In this document: one piece after another, positions 25,473 through 32,610 of the stretch | How the letters are laid out: each line of letters opens with the position of its first letter | Numbering within the stretch: position 1 is the first letter of the stretch | Assembly (NCBI RefSeq): GCF_001421715.1 | Contig: NZ_LMKP01000044.1 | Location: forward strand, 1 to 64,000 | DNA length: 64,000 bases | DNA from: Sphingomonas sp. Leaf22 | GTDB lineage: Bacteria > Pseudomonadota > Alphaproteobacteria > Sphingomonadales > Sphingomonadaceae | Direction of reading: 5' to 3' | Notes under the pieces: generated by a model | What the model was told of the DNA's origin: nothing | Database searches by the model: none | What the model saw: the letters and a program-made list of their open reading frames with translations, nothing else | Translations under genes and position numbers: made by a program

Positions 25473-26641
25473 GCCCCGGGGATGGCAGGCAATCCCGCCT
25501 CCGGTCGCCTCGTTTCCGGTAACGCACCATGGTTTTTCGCTTTTGCGACGTGAGTCCGATACTGGGAAGGCGTCATCCCGGTCGTCGCTCGAAACGCCCG
25601 GTTGAAGCTGGCCTTCGATGCGAAGCCGGCTTCGAGTGCAAGGGTCAGCACATCGCGATCGTCGCTCGCTTCCAAACGGTCCACGACCGCGCAACACCGC
25701 AATCCGTTGATGAACGTCGAGAAGTTCTGACCCAATCCCTCGTTCAATGCGCGGGACAGATAGGCGGTGTTGGTCCCCAGCAACCGGGCAAGCGTTGCCA
25801 CGTCAATGTCGGGGTCGCCGGCCCACCCGGCCAGGCGGGTCTGCTCGGCCCACTCCGCCCCCTGTCGCGACCAGTCGCGTGCCGGTCCTTTGCCCGGTAT
25901 TGCCGGAACGCATTCGAGCGTCGACAGATTCGGAAATGGCAAGCTGGCATGACGCCACCCCTCGATCGCGAGGAACAGTGCGGCGGAAGCGATCATCAGA
26001 TACAGCCACATCAACCCGGTATAGCCCAGCGGATCGAACCAGTCCCAGATCAGCACCGTTGCCCAGATGCTCCACAATATTGCGAAAGCGGCAATCGCGG
26101 CCGACAACCAGCGGGCGGCGAAGCGCGCATCGTCCCCGACGATATCGGCAAGCACCGCCCGGTACCGACGCAGCAGCCGCACCGACGCTGCCATATGCAC
26201 CGCGAAGCTGCCGATCAGGGCGAGCGAGAGGATCGGCGTGACGACCGAAATGGCCATGCCGGCCCAGCGATCCTTGAAAGGCATCGGCAGGCAGAAGCTG
26301 ACTGCCTGAAACGCGAACTCGGCCAATCCGGGCACGAGCATCCCGCGCCATCGCGACGGGAGGGTGTCCGTTACCAGCGCGTGGACGTAGAAGCGGAGCA
26401 GCGCGGGTACCAGCAGCGGAACCGCAACCGGCAGAAATGTCAGCCAGCGCCATCGGTCGTAAAAACCTGCGAACCCGATGAGCCACGGGGTAAAGACGCC
26501 GACCAGGACGATGGTCAAGAAGGCAAGTGTCCGGTTCGCCAGTCGATTTCGCAAACTCGATGCAAGGGCCGCTGCCAATGGGAGCAACACGAGCGTTGCG
26601 GAAAGCAGCATGGCGCTGCGCCAACCAAAGACCAGGTCCAT
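25469..26641 (-). CDS. Membrane-embedded AraC-family regulator
   Basis: A 390-residue protein joining an N-terminal membrane region of about seven helices (roughly residues 8-235) to a C-terminal AraC DNA-binding domain (about 265-370). The first HTH reads VATLARLLGTNTAYLSRALNEGLGQNFSTFINGLR. The second has LALEAGFASKASFNRAFRATTGMTPSQYR, the AraC signature. Such membrane-tethered AraC proteins sense something in the envelope and act on nearby genes. Here the overlapping S41 peptidase gene is the natural target or partner. The start ATG is consistent with the first helix; the frame is also open upstream but reads as non-membrane sequence. Signal sensed: unknown. Confidence 0.88.
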   Translation of the reverse strand: MDLVFGWRSAMLLSATLVLLPLAAALASSLRNRLANRTLAFLTIVLVGVFTPWLIGFAGFYDRWRWLTFLPVAVPLLVPALLRFYVHALVTDTLPSRWRGMLVPGLAEFAFQAVSFCLPMPFKDRWAGMAISVVTPILSLALIGSFAVHMAASVRLLRRYRAVLADIVGDDARFAARWLSAAIAAFAILWSIWATVLIWDWFDPLGYTGLMWLYLMIASAALFLAIEGWRHASLPFPNLSTLECVPAIPGKGPARDWSRQGAEWAEQTRLAGWAGDPDIDVATLARLLGTNTAYLSRALNEGLGQNFSTFINGLRCCAVVDRLEASDDRDVLTLALEAGFASKASFNRAFRATTGMTPSQYRTHVAKAKNHGALPETRRPEAGLPAIPGA

Positions 26642-26981
26642 CCCCGACCGTTAGCACAGTAGGTGCACGGTCATAGCAAGCCTGCGCATAAGCGGTCGTT
26701 TTCGATCCAATCCCGATGCTCGCGCGGGCTTGGCGACGGTCCGGCAGCGACCGCCTGTTCACGCAGAATGCCGTGGCCGGTGCCGGGATGCTTCGGGCTT
26801 GTCAGGTTCCAGGGCCGATCGACCTTCGGCGACAACTACGGAATCTCGTCATTCCCGCCTGCGCGGGAATGACGAAAGGGGATCGAACGCTATGCCTGCG
26901 GCCGCAGACCTGACAGCGGCCCGCTGCGTAGCGGTCACCCGCAGGGATGACGCGGAACGGTCGTCGCGCCGATCCGATCAC
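26642..26981. other. Intergenic 340 bp with one palindromic repeat
   Basis: Holds the promoter region of the AraC-type gene and the downstream side of the PhnD-like gene. At 26847-26874 is the 28-bp palindrome CGTCATTCCCGC-CTGC-GCGGGAATGACG, a common sphingomonad extragenic hairpin that may end transcription of the PhnD-like gene. I see no gene here. Confidence 0.7.
26847..26874. repeat. Extragenic palindrome (CGTCATTCCCGC type)
   Basis: A perfect 12-bp stem, CGTCATTCCCGC pairing with GCGGGAATGACG, around a CTGC loop. This is the classic short palindrome scattered through many proteobacterial, notably sphingomonad, genomes. It is different in sequence from the pair at 19063-19146 apart from the shared central CGCCTGCGCG-like core. 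Confidence 0.85.
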
Positions 26982-27770
26982 TCAGGCCAACGCCGGATAG
27001 CCCGCCGCACGCGCGGCAGCGTCCTGCGCCAGGACGCGGTTGCGCAGACCGACACTATTCGCGATCATGCCCGTAATCCCGAGCTTCTTGGGAGCGTCGG
27101 CTACCGCCCGTTCCAGCGCGACACGCAACGGGATAACGATCTCCGCAGGCGTTGCAGCGGCTGTAACGAATGCCGGGGTCGCTGATGAGGCGCTTCGGGC
27201 CAACACCCGCAATTGTCCGGTCAGTTCGGGTTCGAAGCGGGAAAGCGCGGCGAATGTCACTTCATCGATCGCCGCAACATCCGCCTCGCCGGCCACGACC
27301 GCGACCGCGCTGGACCGGTGCGCGCCGGTCGTCAGGATTTTGCCGAAGAATCGCCCATGTTTTGCCATCGGCGCCACCGCATCGCGCAACAACGCCATGC
27401 CGGTGTTCGACCCCGCATCGTTGATTGCCGCCCGTAGCCCGCGCAGATCGGCCAAGTCGCACGCCGGATCGTCATGCCGCACCACGATCAGGCTGCGATG
27501 TTCGCCGGCTATGTCGGTCCCGGCATAGGCAGGATGGCCGAGCAACTGCAGACCGCTATGCTCCAATGCCCATGGCCGGGTGCAGATCATGCCAAGCAAC
27601 AACCGGGGGTGGCCCCAGACCGCGGCAGTCGCCACGCCGCGGGTCAATGCCGCCGGCACGTGCGGGACGCCGGCCCTGAGCAAATGGTCGCGGATCGTCG
27701 TCCAGAACCGGTCGTTCGCCGCATGTTGTCCGGGATGATCGTACATACCCAGCCATGCGATCTCATCCAT
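26982..27770 (-). CDS. PhnD-like substrate-binding protein without signal peptide
   Basis: A 262-residue protein of the PhnD / phosphonate-binding superfamily (PF12974 type). Marks are the opening IAWLGMYDHPG, AVWGHPRLLLGMICTRPW, a mid-domain stretch LADLRGLRAAINDAGSNTGMALLRDAVAP, GAHRSSAVAVVAGEADVAAIDEVTFAAL and LARSASSATPAFVT. In ABC importers such proteins are exported, but here the chain begins directly with the fold and no leader or lipobox is seen. No ABC permease or ATPase is adjacent. I chose the ATG at 27770, which overlaps the desaturase stop by 8 bp; an ATG at 27797 adds nine residues (MRTTRRAIR) and still no leader. A cytoplasmic sensing or carrier role is a possibility. Confidence 0.78.
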   Translation of the reverse strand: MDEIAWLGMYDHPGQHAANDRFWTTIRDHLLRAGVPHVPAALTRGVATAAVWGHPRLLLGMICTRPWALEHSGLQLLGHPAYAGTDIAGEHRSLIVVRHDDPACDLADLRGLRAAINDAGSNTGMALLRDAVAPMAKHGRFFGKILTTGAHRSSAVAVVAGEADVAAIDEVTFAALSRFEPELTGQLRVLARSASSATPAFVTAAATPAEIVIPLRVALERAVADAPKKLGITGMIANSVGLRNRVLAQDAAARAAGYPALA

Positions 27771-28620
27771 GCGGATGGCGCGCCGTGTCGTGCGCACGGA
27801 ACGCGAACCGGCGGATCACATCGCGATAACCCTGATACCGCGGTTCGTTCCGTCCCTGCCGCCGCGTCTCGACAACCGGCAGGCGATACCACGGCGCGCC
27901 CGGATCGGCATGGTGCGCTGCGTGGAGATTATTGTTGAGAAACAGCAGCGCCAGCGGTCCGTGCGATATCACGGTCGCCGCGCGCGACGGCCCCGGCGCA
28001 TCCGCCCGGTGCTCGGCAAACCCACGCAGTAACGACGCCGCCTGTCCCGGCAGCACGAAGCAGATCAGATAGGTGACGATCGGCAACTCGACCGCGCGCA
28101 GCCAGGTCAGTACCAGCGCAACGCCCAGCAGATGCGGCCCCCATTCACGCGCGAACGCCGCTGGCCGACGCCATGCCCGCGCTCCTTCGGTCGTGAGGAA
28201 CAGCGCGATACTGGCGACCGGTCCGAGGATCATCTGCCCGGCCAGCGTGGATCGCAACCGCGCGATCCGCAACGTCCACCCCGTCCCGCCCGCGACGTAG
28301 CGCGATTCGGGGTCATGTACCGGATGGGTCGGCTCGGCCGAGCGATGATGCGCGACATGCGTGCGGCGATACACGCCATAGGGTAGCCACAGCGACAACG
28401 GCACCCCGCCGATCAGGTCGTTGACGTGGCGATGTCGCGTCGGATGACCGTGGATCGTCTCATGCTGCAACGATCCGTGCCATCCAAGAAACCAACCGCC
28501 GGCGAGCATCAGCAGCGGCACCGGCAATAGCCCATGGACGGCCGTCACCGTCATCCATCCACCATAGATTGCCACCGCCAAAGCGACCGTCGGCCATTCG
28601 ATCTTCGTCGTCCGATTCAT
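27763..28620 (-). CDS. Fatty acid desaturase (membrane di-iron type)
   Basis: A 285-residue integral-membrane desaturase/hydroxylase. Its three His boxes are H53-ETI-H57, H88-VAHH92 and H233-AAHH237, set between hydrophobic helices at about 12-45, 125-145, 163-195 and 215-230. Such enzymes use O2 and a di-iron centre to introduce double bonds into acyl lipids, or to hydroxylate them. The layout, with a short loop between boxes 1 and 2 and HxxHH at the end, is the FA_desaturase family. It leads a two-gene unit with the PhnD-like gene, which it overlaps by 8 bp. A CCCATCT-TAT-AGATGGG inverted repeat sits 4 bp before its start. Confidence 0.88.
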   Translation of the reverse strand: MNRTTKIEWPTVALAVAIYGGWMTVTAVHGLLPVPLLMLAGGWFLGWHGSLQHETIHGHPTRHRHVNDLIGGVPLSLWLPYGVYRRTHVAHHRSAEPTHPVHDPESRYVAGGTGWTLRIARLRSTLAGQMILGPVASIALFLTTEGARAWRRPAAFAREWGPHLLGVALVLTWLRAVELPIVTYLICFVLPGQAASLLRGFAEHRADAPGPSRAATVISHGPLALLFLNNNLHAAHHADPGAPWYRLPVVETRRQGRNEPRYQGYRDVIRRFAFRAHDTARHPHG

Positions 28621-28623
28621 ATT

Positions 28624-28640
28624 CCCATCTTATAGATGGG
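28624..28640. promoter_or_regulatory. Inverted repeat at the desaturase start
   Basis: CCCATCT (28624-28630), TAT, AGATGGG (28634-28640): a perfect 7-bp inverted repeat with a 3-nt centre, 4 bp upstream of the desaturase ATG. It may be a repressor site covering the transcription or translation start. No regulator gene is adjacent, so the binding protein is unknown. Confidence 0.45.
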
Positions 28641-28931
28641 ATAAAGGATGGCAAGTCCCGCTGCATTCCCTCCCCCGTTACCCGACGGACGTTCACGAGC
28701 GTTCGCGCCGAGCGTCCGGGTCGCAATATCCGCTTGCGCGCGAACGAGCGCGGACTAGCGTCGATCCGCGCGCCAACCGCCGGGGCCAGACGGTACCGAT
28801 GCACGTCTCGGAACGGTCGACGCTGGCGCGCAGGCGGCAATTTCATGTCTATAGCGGTACGATGCCGCCCGGCTCGGGCGTTCGACGACCAAGGCTGCGC
28901 TGTGTTCGTACCGACCAATAACGATTGCCGG
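28641..28931. other. Intergenic, 291 bp, no gene recognised
   Basis: Lies between the desaturase promoter and the end of apbE (both genes on the minus strand). A plus-strand frame stays open through it but continues antisense into apbE and matches no family I know. Presumably desaturase promoter plus apbE 3' region. Confidence 0.5.
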
Positions 28932-29888
28932 CTAGATCATCATCTTTTCGAACTGCGCAGTCAGTATCTCATCCATCGAAACACCGTTCCTCACGACGAT
29001 ACGTGCCGCGAGGTTCAGCGTTTCGATCAACCCTCTGTCCGGATACGCGACCAGGATCGCGGTTGCCTGGGCGTCGGCGAGCGCCGCGGTCCCGGCAACG
29101 ACGCTGACGGACAAGACCCCGTTCGTCGCCGGGCGGCCCGTGCGCGGATCGAGTGAATGGTCGCCCCGGACATAGTTGCCCGACGTCGCGACGGCGCATT
29201 CGTGCAGCGCGAGGCGCAACGGCGGGTGTCCCGTGTCCAGCGGATCGTCGAGGTCGACCCACCACGGGTCGCCGTCCGGGCGCATCCCCCGCCCGACGCA
29301 TTCCCCGCCGATTTCGACCAGACAATGCCGTACCGCCCGTTCGGCCAGCAGGTCGGCGATCGCGTCGGCGGCATAGCCCTTCGCCACGCCCGACAGGTCG
29401 AGCGCCAACCCGCCGGGCTGACGAAGACGCCGCCCCGCCGGGTCGCGGCGCAGGCGGGCCCATCCCCCGGCGGACCGCGCCGCGGCAATGGCCGCGATAC
29501 CGGGTTCGGGCTGCGGTCCGGGCGGACCGAACCCCCACAGATCGACCAGACGCCCGATCGCGGGATCGAACGCGCCGTTGCTGGCGTGGGCCACCCGCAG
29601 CGACAGGTCGACCACCGCCGCAAAATCCGGCAACAGGTCGGCCCAGCCACCGGGGGCGAGCGCATTGAACCGGCACAGTTCCGACGACGGTTCCCAGTGA
29701 CTCATCTGGTCGACGAGGTCGCGCAACCGGGCATCGATCGCGGCGCGCAGCCCGTCCCGGTCGGCCCCCGCGGGCAGCGCGCACGCCACCGTCCAGCGCG
29801 TACCCATCGCCACGCCGGTCAGGGTCGCTACGATCGCACCGGGATCGTGATCGGCGAGGGCCGCCGCCGACGGTTCGGTCGGCAGCAC
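28932..29888 (-). CDS. apbE: FAD:protein FMN transferase
   Basis: A flavin transferase that attaches FMN from FAD to Thr/Ser of exported redox proteins. Marks are TGVAMGTRWTV near the start, the MSHWEPSSELCRFN stretch, FDPAIGRLVDLWGFG, LDLSGVAKGYAADAIADLL, VEIGGECVGRG, and the metal-binding ATSGNYVRGDHSLDPRTGRPA with TAALADAQATAILV. No ATG fits the full N terminus: the first ATG (29807) sits inside the TGVAMGTRW motif and would clip it. I therefore favour the GTG at 29888, giving 318 residues and an 17-bp gap after the DUF4198 stop. No clear signal peptide is seen. It is the last gene of the flavin/iron operon; the DUF2271 protein is its probable substrate. Confidence 0.9.
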   Translation of the reverse strand: MLPTEPSAAALADHDPGAIVATLTGVAMGTRWTVACALPAGADRDGLRAAIDARLRDLVDQMSHWEPSSELCRFNALAPGGWADLLPDFAAVVDLSLRVAHASNGAFDPAIGRLVDLWGFGPPGPQPEPGIAAIAAARSAGGWARLRRDPAGRRLRQPGGLALDLSGVAKGYAADAIADLLAERAVRHCLVEIGGECVGRGMRPDGDPWWVDLDDPLDTGHPPLRLALHECAVATSGNYVRGDHSLDPRTGRPATNGVLSVSVVAGTAALADAQATAILVAYPDRGLIETLNLAARIVVRNGVSMDEILTAQFEKMMI

Positions 29889-29905
29889 GATACGCGGGGT
29901 CAGGC

Positions 29906-30751
29906 TCAGGGCGTCGTCACCTCCAGCGTGGTGACATAGCCCATCCGCCGTGCGGTCGCGCGTGCGACGCTGGGCTTCGCATCCTCGTGCGATGCGCTGA
30001 GCCAATACATTCCCGCCGCCGGCCAATCGATCGCCAGCACGCCGTCGGTGCCCGTCGTCAACTCGCGCGCACCCTCCGCATTGCGATAGCGTTTGCCGCC
30101 CGGCACCACCGTCACCTTCAGCCCCGGTGCCGGCCGTCCGTCGACCAGGAAGCGGAACCGCGCCTGCTCGCCTGCGACCAGTTCGTCGGGATGGGTGACG
30201 AAATCGATCTCCAGCCCCTTGCCCGTCGGTTTCAGCACCGTGCGGGTCGGCTCGCCGGCGGTGACGAAAATCTCGTTGCGGTTGCTGGTCTCGATCAGCT
30301 TCACATCGGTCGCATCGGCGGGAATGTCGGCGACGGTCAGCGGCGGCCGGCGCACGCCATCGGGTCCCGGCGGTCCGCCGCGGCCGCCGACGCGCTTCTC
30401 CTCGCCATTCACCTTGAAGCTGCCCATCAGGCCCGACATCTCGGTCCCGATCTTCCACGTACCGGGCTGGTCCAGCTTCACGTCGAACACCGACCGGTAG
30501 CGGCCGGTCGCGCCATTCTGCACTTGCCCCGCGCTGCCGTCGGGCTGCCACACCTTGACCCCGTCCAGCCGTCCCGGCTGATGATCGGCATAGAACAGGT
30601 CGTTCGAGGCGGCGAAATCGACGGTCACCCAGCTATCGGTGCCGGAGAATACCGTACCGGACGGCAGCATCCACAGCCGATGCGCCGACACGACGGTGGG
30701 GATGGAGAACAGGGCGGCAGCGGCAAGCAGGTGGCGCGCGAAACGGGGCAT
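29906..30751 (-). CDS. DUF4198-family periplasmic protein
   Basis: A 281-residue exported protein of the DUF4198 family (PF10670; some members are linked to nickel or cobalt uptake). The signal peptide is cut after VVSA, leaving the family start HRLWMLPSGTVFSGTDSWVTVDFAASNDLF. Two Ig-like beta domains follow. One spans about 25-110 and the other about 170-265, with VAGEQARFRFLVDGRPAPGLKVTVVPGG and the C-terminal DGVLAIDWPAAGMYWLSA. A Gly/Pro loop (GGRGGPPGPDG) lies between them. The N-terminal His after cleavage could bind metal, as in related copper-binding proteins; this is inference. It lies 20 bp after the DUF2271 gene. Confidence 0.85.
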   Translation of the reverse strand: MPRFARHLLAAAALFSIPTVVSAHRLWMLPSGTVFSGTDSWVTVDFAASNDLFYADHQPGRLDGVKVWQPDGSAGQVQNGATGRYRSVFDVKLDQPGTWKIGTEMSGLMGSFKVNGEEKRVGGRGGPPGPDGVRRPPLTVADIPADATDVKLIETSNRNEIFVTAGEPTRTVLKPTGKGLEIDFVTHPDELVAGEQARFRFLVDGRPAPGLKVTVVPGGKRYRNAEGARELTTGTDGVLAIDWPAAGMYWLSASHEDAKPSVARATARRMGYVTTLEVTTP

Positions 30752-30771
30752 GGGCAAACTCCTTCGAAGGG

Positions 30772-31260
30772 TCAGCGGGCGGTGAGCGTCACGGCACCCA
30801 GTTCGTGCGATCCGCTCGCACGGGCGGCCTTGGCGGGCACGGTCAGCGGCACCTGCACCAGTTCGCGGCCGCCGGTTTCGCGCGCGGCTTCGACGTTCAG
30901 TACATAGCTGCCGGGGCGCAGGTCGGCGGGCAGCGGGATGGTGTGGGCACCGGGCGCGCGGGTCGCGCCGCTCACGCCGTCGGCGGGCAGTTTCAGGCTG
31001 CGGCCGCCCTTGCGCCACCATGCGCGCAGATCGGCGAGCCATTTCGTCCCCGGCTCCGCGCCCGATTTGCGGACGTCGTACCACAGCGCCAGCGTCCGCG
31101 CCGCGCCGCCGCCCGCCGGTTCGACCCACACGGCGACATAGGGCCGGTGATATTCGGCGACCGACAGGCGCGGGATGGTGACGGTGATCGTCCCCGCAGG
31201 CGGTGCCGGTGCGGCGGCGACGGTCGCGCCGCCCAGAACCGCCAGTGACAGGATACGCAT
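30772..31260 (-). CDS. DUF2271 protein with flavinylation motif
   Basis: A 162-residue exported beta-rich protein of family DUF2271. The leader is MRILSLAVLGGATVAAAPA, then the domain with IPRLSVAEYHRPYVAVWVEPAGG, LWYDVRKSGAEPGTKWLADLRAWWRKGGRSL and RPGSYVLNVEAARETGGRE. Residues 94-100 read D-G-V-S-G-A-T, which fits the D-x-x-S/T-G-A-T/S pattern that ApbE modifies. Thr100 (codon 30961-30963) is the predicted FMN attachment site. With apbE two genes downstream and a PepSY membrane protein just upstream, it should be a flavin-carrying periplasmic electron carrier. Family membership is confident; the modification is inferred from motif and context. Confidence 0.88.
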   Translation of the reverse strand: MRILSLAVLGGATVAAAPAPPAGTITVTIPRLSVAEYHRPYVAVWVEPAGGGAARTLALWYDVRKSGAEPGTKWLADLRAWWRKGGRSLKLPADGVSGATRAPGAHTIPLPADLRPGSYVLNVEAARETGGRELVQVPLTVPAKAARASGSHELGAVTLTAR

Positions 31261-31281
31261 CAGGATATCTCCCCCCGAAAA

Positions 31282-31911
31282 TCAGTGGATCAGGAACATG
31301 GTAAGGATCACCGGCAGCGCCACCCCCGCCGCCACCAGCGGCCAGGTCGACGGGCGACGCCTGGCATGGAGTTGCAGCAGCAGCAGCCCGGTGATCGAGA
31401 ACAGGACGCAAGCGACGGCGAACACGTCGATGAACCAGAACCACGCGGTCCCGGCATTGCGCCCCTTGTGCAGGTCGTTGAGGTAGCTGATCCAGCCGCG
31501 ATCGGTCGTTTCGGCGCGGATCGCCCCGCTGGCCAGGTCGATACTGACCCACGCATCGCCACCGGGACGCGGCAGCGCGACATAGGCCTCGCCATCGGAC
31601 CATTCGACCGGATGCGCAGCGACGTTCAGCGTCACCTGCCGTTCGATATCGGCAGCGACGCCCGGCGGAATGGTCGCCTTTGCCTCGGCCGCCCTGCCGA
31701 GCGGACGCAGCAGGCTGGCGGAAAGCCGTCCCTGTCGTTCGGCGACGACCGGTTCGGCGGAGATCGTCGCGGCATGGTTCAGCGTGATGCCGGTGACCGC
31801 GAACAGCAACATCGCCGCCAGCGAGATGCCGGCGCTGATCCAGTGCCACGCGATCAGTTGTTTCGCCCACCATGCGCGCCAGTTGCGCCGGCGTTTGGCG
31901 GCAACGCTCAT
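31282..31911 (-). CDS. PepSY-associated transmembrane protein
   Basis: A 209-residue inner-membrane protein with three predicted helices: about 22-45 (WHWISAGISLAAMLLFAVTGITLNH), 155-180 (WFWFIDVFAVACVLFSITGLLLL) and 187-207. Between the first two lies a periplasmic PepSY-like domain (GVAADIERQVTLNVAAHPVEWSDGEAYVALPRPGGDAWVSIDLASGAI). His residues in helix 1 (W-H-W and NH) and HKGR before helix 2 are placed as in PepSY ferric reductases, which carry electrons across the membrane via heme or flavin partners. It overlaps the PiuC-type gene by 4 bp and is followed after 21 bp by the DUF2271 gene. Probable electron donor to that protein; inferred. Confidence 0.85.
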   Translation of the reverse strand: MSVAAKRRRNWRAWWAKQLIAWHWISAGISLAAMLLFAVTGITLNHAATISAEPVVAERQGRLSASLLRPLGRAAEAKATIPPGVAADIERQVTLNVAAHPVEWSDGEAYVALPRPGGDAWVSIDLASGAIRAETTDRGWISYLNDLHKGRNAGTAWFWFIDVFAVACVLFSITGLLLLQLHARRRPSTWPLVAAGVALPVILTMFLIH

Positions 31912-32591
31912 GCGTCGGCCCAGCGGCGCAGCAAATTGTGATACAGCCCGGTCAACTGGACCACCACCGCATCGCCCTGCCCGCGTTCCCCGCCCAATGC
32001 CTGGACCGACTGGTCGAGGTCGAACAGCAGCCGTCGTTCGCCATCGTCGCGGACCATCGACTGCGCCCAGAAAAAGCAGGCGGTACGCACGCCGCGCGTG
32101 ACCGGGGTTACGCGGTGCAGGCTGGAGGCGGGATAGAGCACCATATGCCCGGCCGGCAGCTTCACCGTCTGCGGACCGAACCGGTCCTCGATCACCAGTT
32201 CGCCACCGTCATAGCTGTCGGGGTCGTCGAGGAACAGCGTCGCCGACAGGTCGCTGCGGATACGGAAGTCGGTTCCGGACTTCATGCGGATGGCGTTGTC
32301 GACGTGCAGCCCGAACGCCTCGCCGCCCTCATACCGGTTGAACAGCGGCGGAAAGACCTTCAGCGGCAGCGCGGCGGCGAAGAACAGCGGCGACCGTCCG
32401 AGCGCATCGAGCACGATGCCGCCCGCCTCGCGTGCGGTCGCGCTGTCCTCGGGCAATTGTCGGTTGCGCTTGGCCAGTGCGGATTGCGGGCCGGAGGTGA
32501 CGTTGCCGTCGACCCACGCGCCACCCGCCATCAGCGCGCGAACGCGGTGGAGGGTGGCTTCGTCCAGCACGTCTGGAATTGCGATCAGCAT
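31908..32591 (-). CDS. piuC: Fe(II)/2-oxoglutarate dioxygenase, PiuC/YbiX type
   Basis: A 227-residue PKHD-type hydroxylase, near the usual 226 for PiuC/YbiX. The metal site is in FGLHVDNAIR (His-x-Asp) and the distal His in PASSLHRVTPVTRG, whose Arg should bind 2-oxoglutarate. SALAKRNRQLPED, FNRYEGGEAFG, SDLSATLFLDDPDSYDGGELVI and LPAGHMVLYP are family hallmarks. PiuC genes typically neighbour TonB-dependent siderophore receptors and are iron-repressed; the actual substrate, perhaps a siderophore, is not established. It starts 19 bp after the receptor's stop and overlaps the PepSY gene by 4 bp, so all are one operon. Confidence 0.92.
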   Translation of the reverse strand: MLIAIPDVLDEATLHRVRALMAGGAWVDGNVTSGPQSALAKRNRQLPEDSATAREAGGIVLDALGRSPLFFAAALPLKVFPPLFNRYEGGEAFGLHVDNAIRMKSGTDFRIRSDLSATLFLDDPDSYDGGELVIEDRFGPQTVKLPAGHMVLYPASSLHRVTPVTRGVRTACFFWAQSMVRDDGERRLLFDLDQSVQALGGERGQGDAVVVQLTGLYHNLLRRWADA

Positions 32592-32610
32592 CCGCCCCGG
32601 CCCGTCCCCG

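Noticed and set aside
28641..28931. Possible small gene (FHA-like text in one plus-strand frame)
   Set aside because: Only a few residues resemble an FHA motif, there is no start or ribosome site, and the frame runs antisense into apbE.
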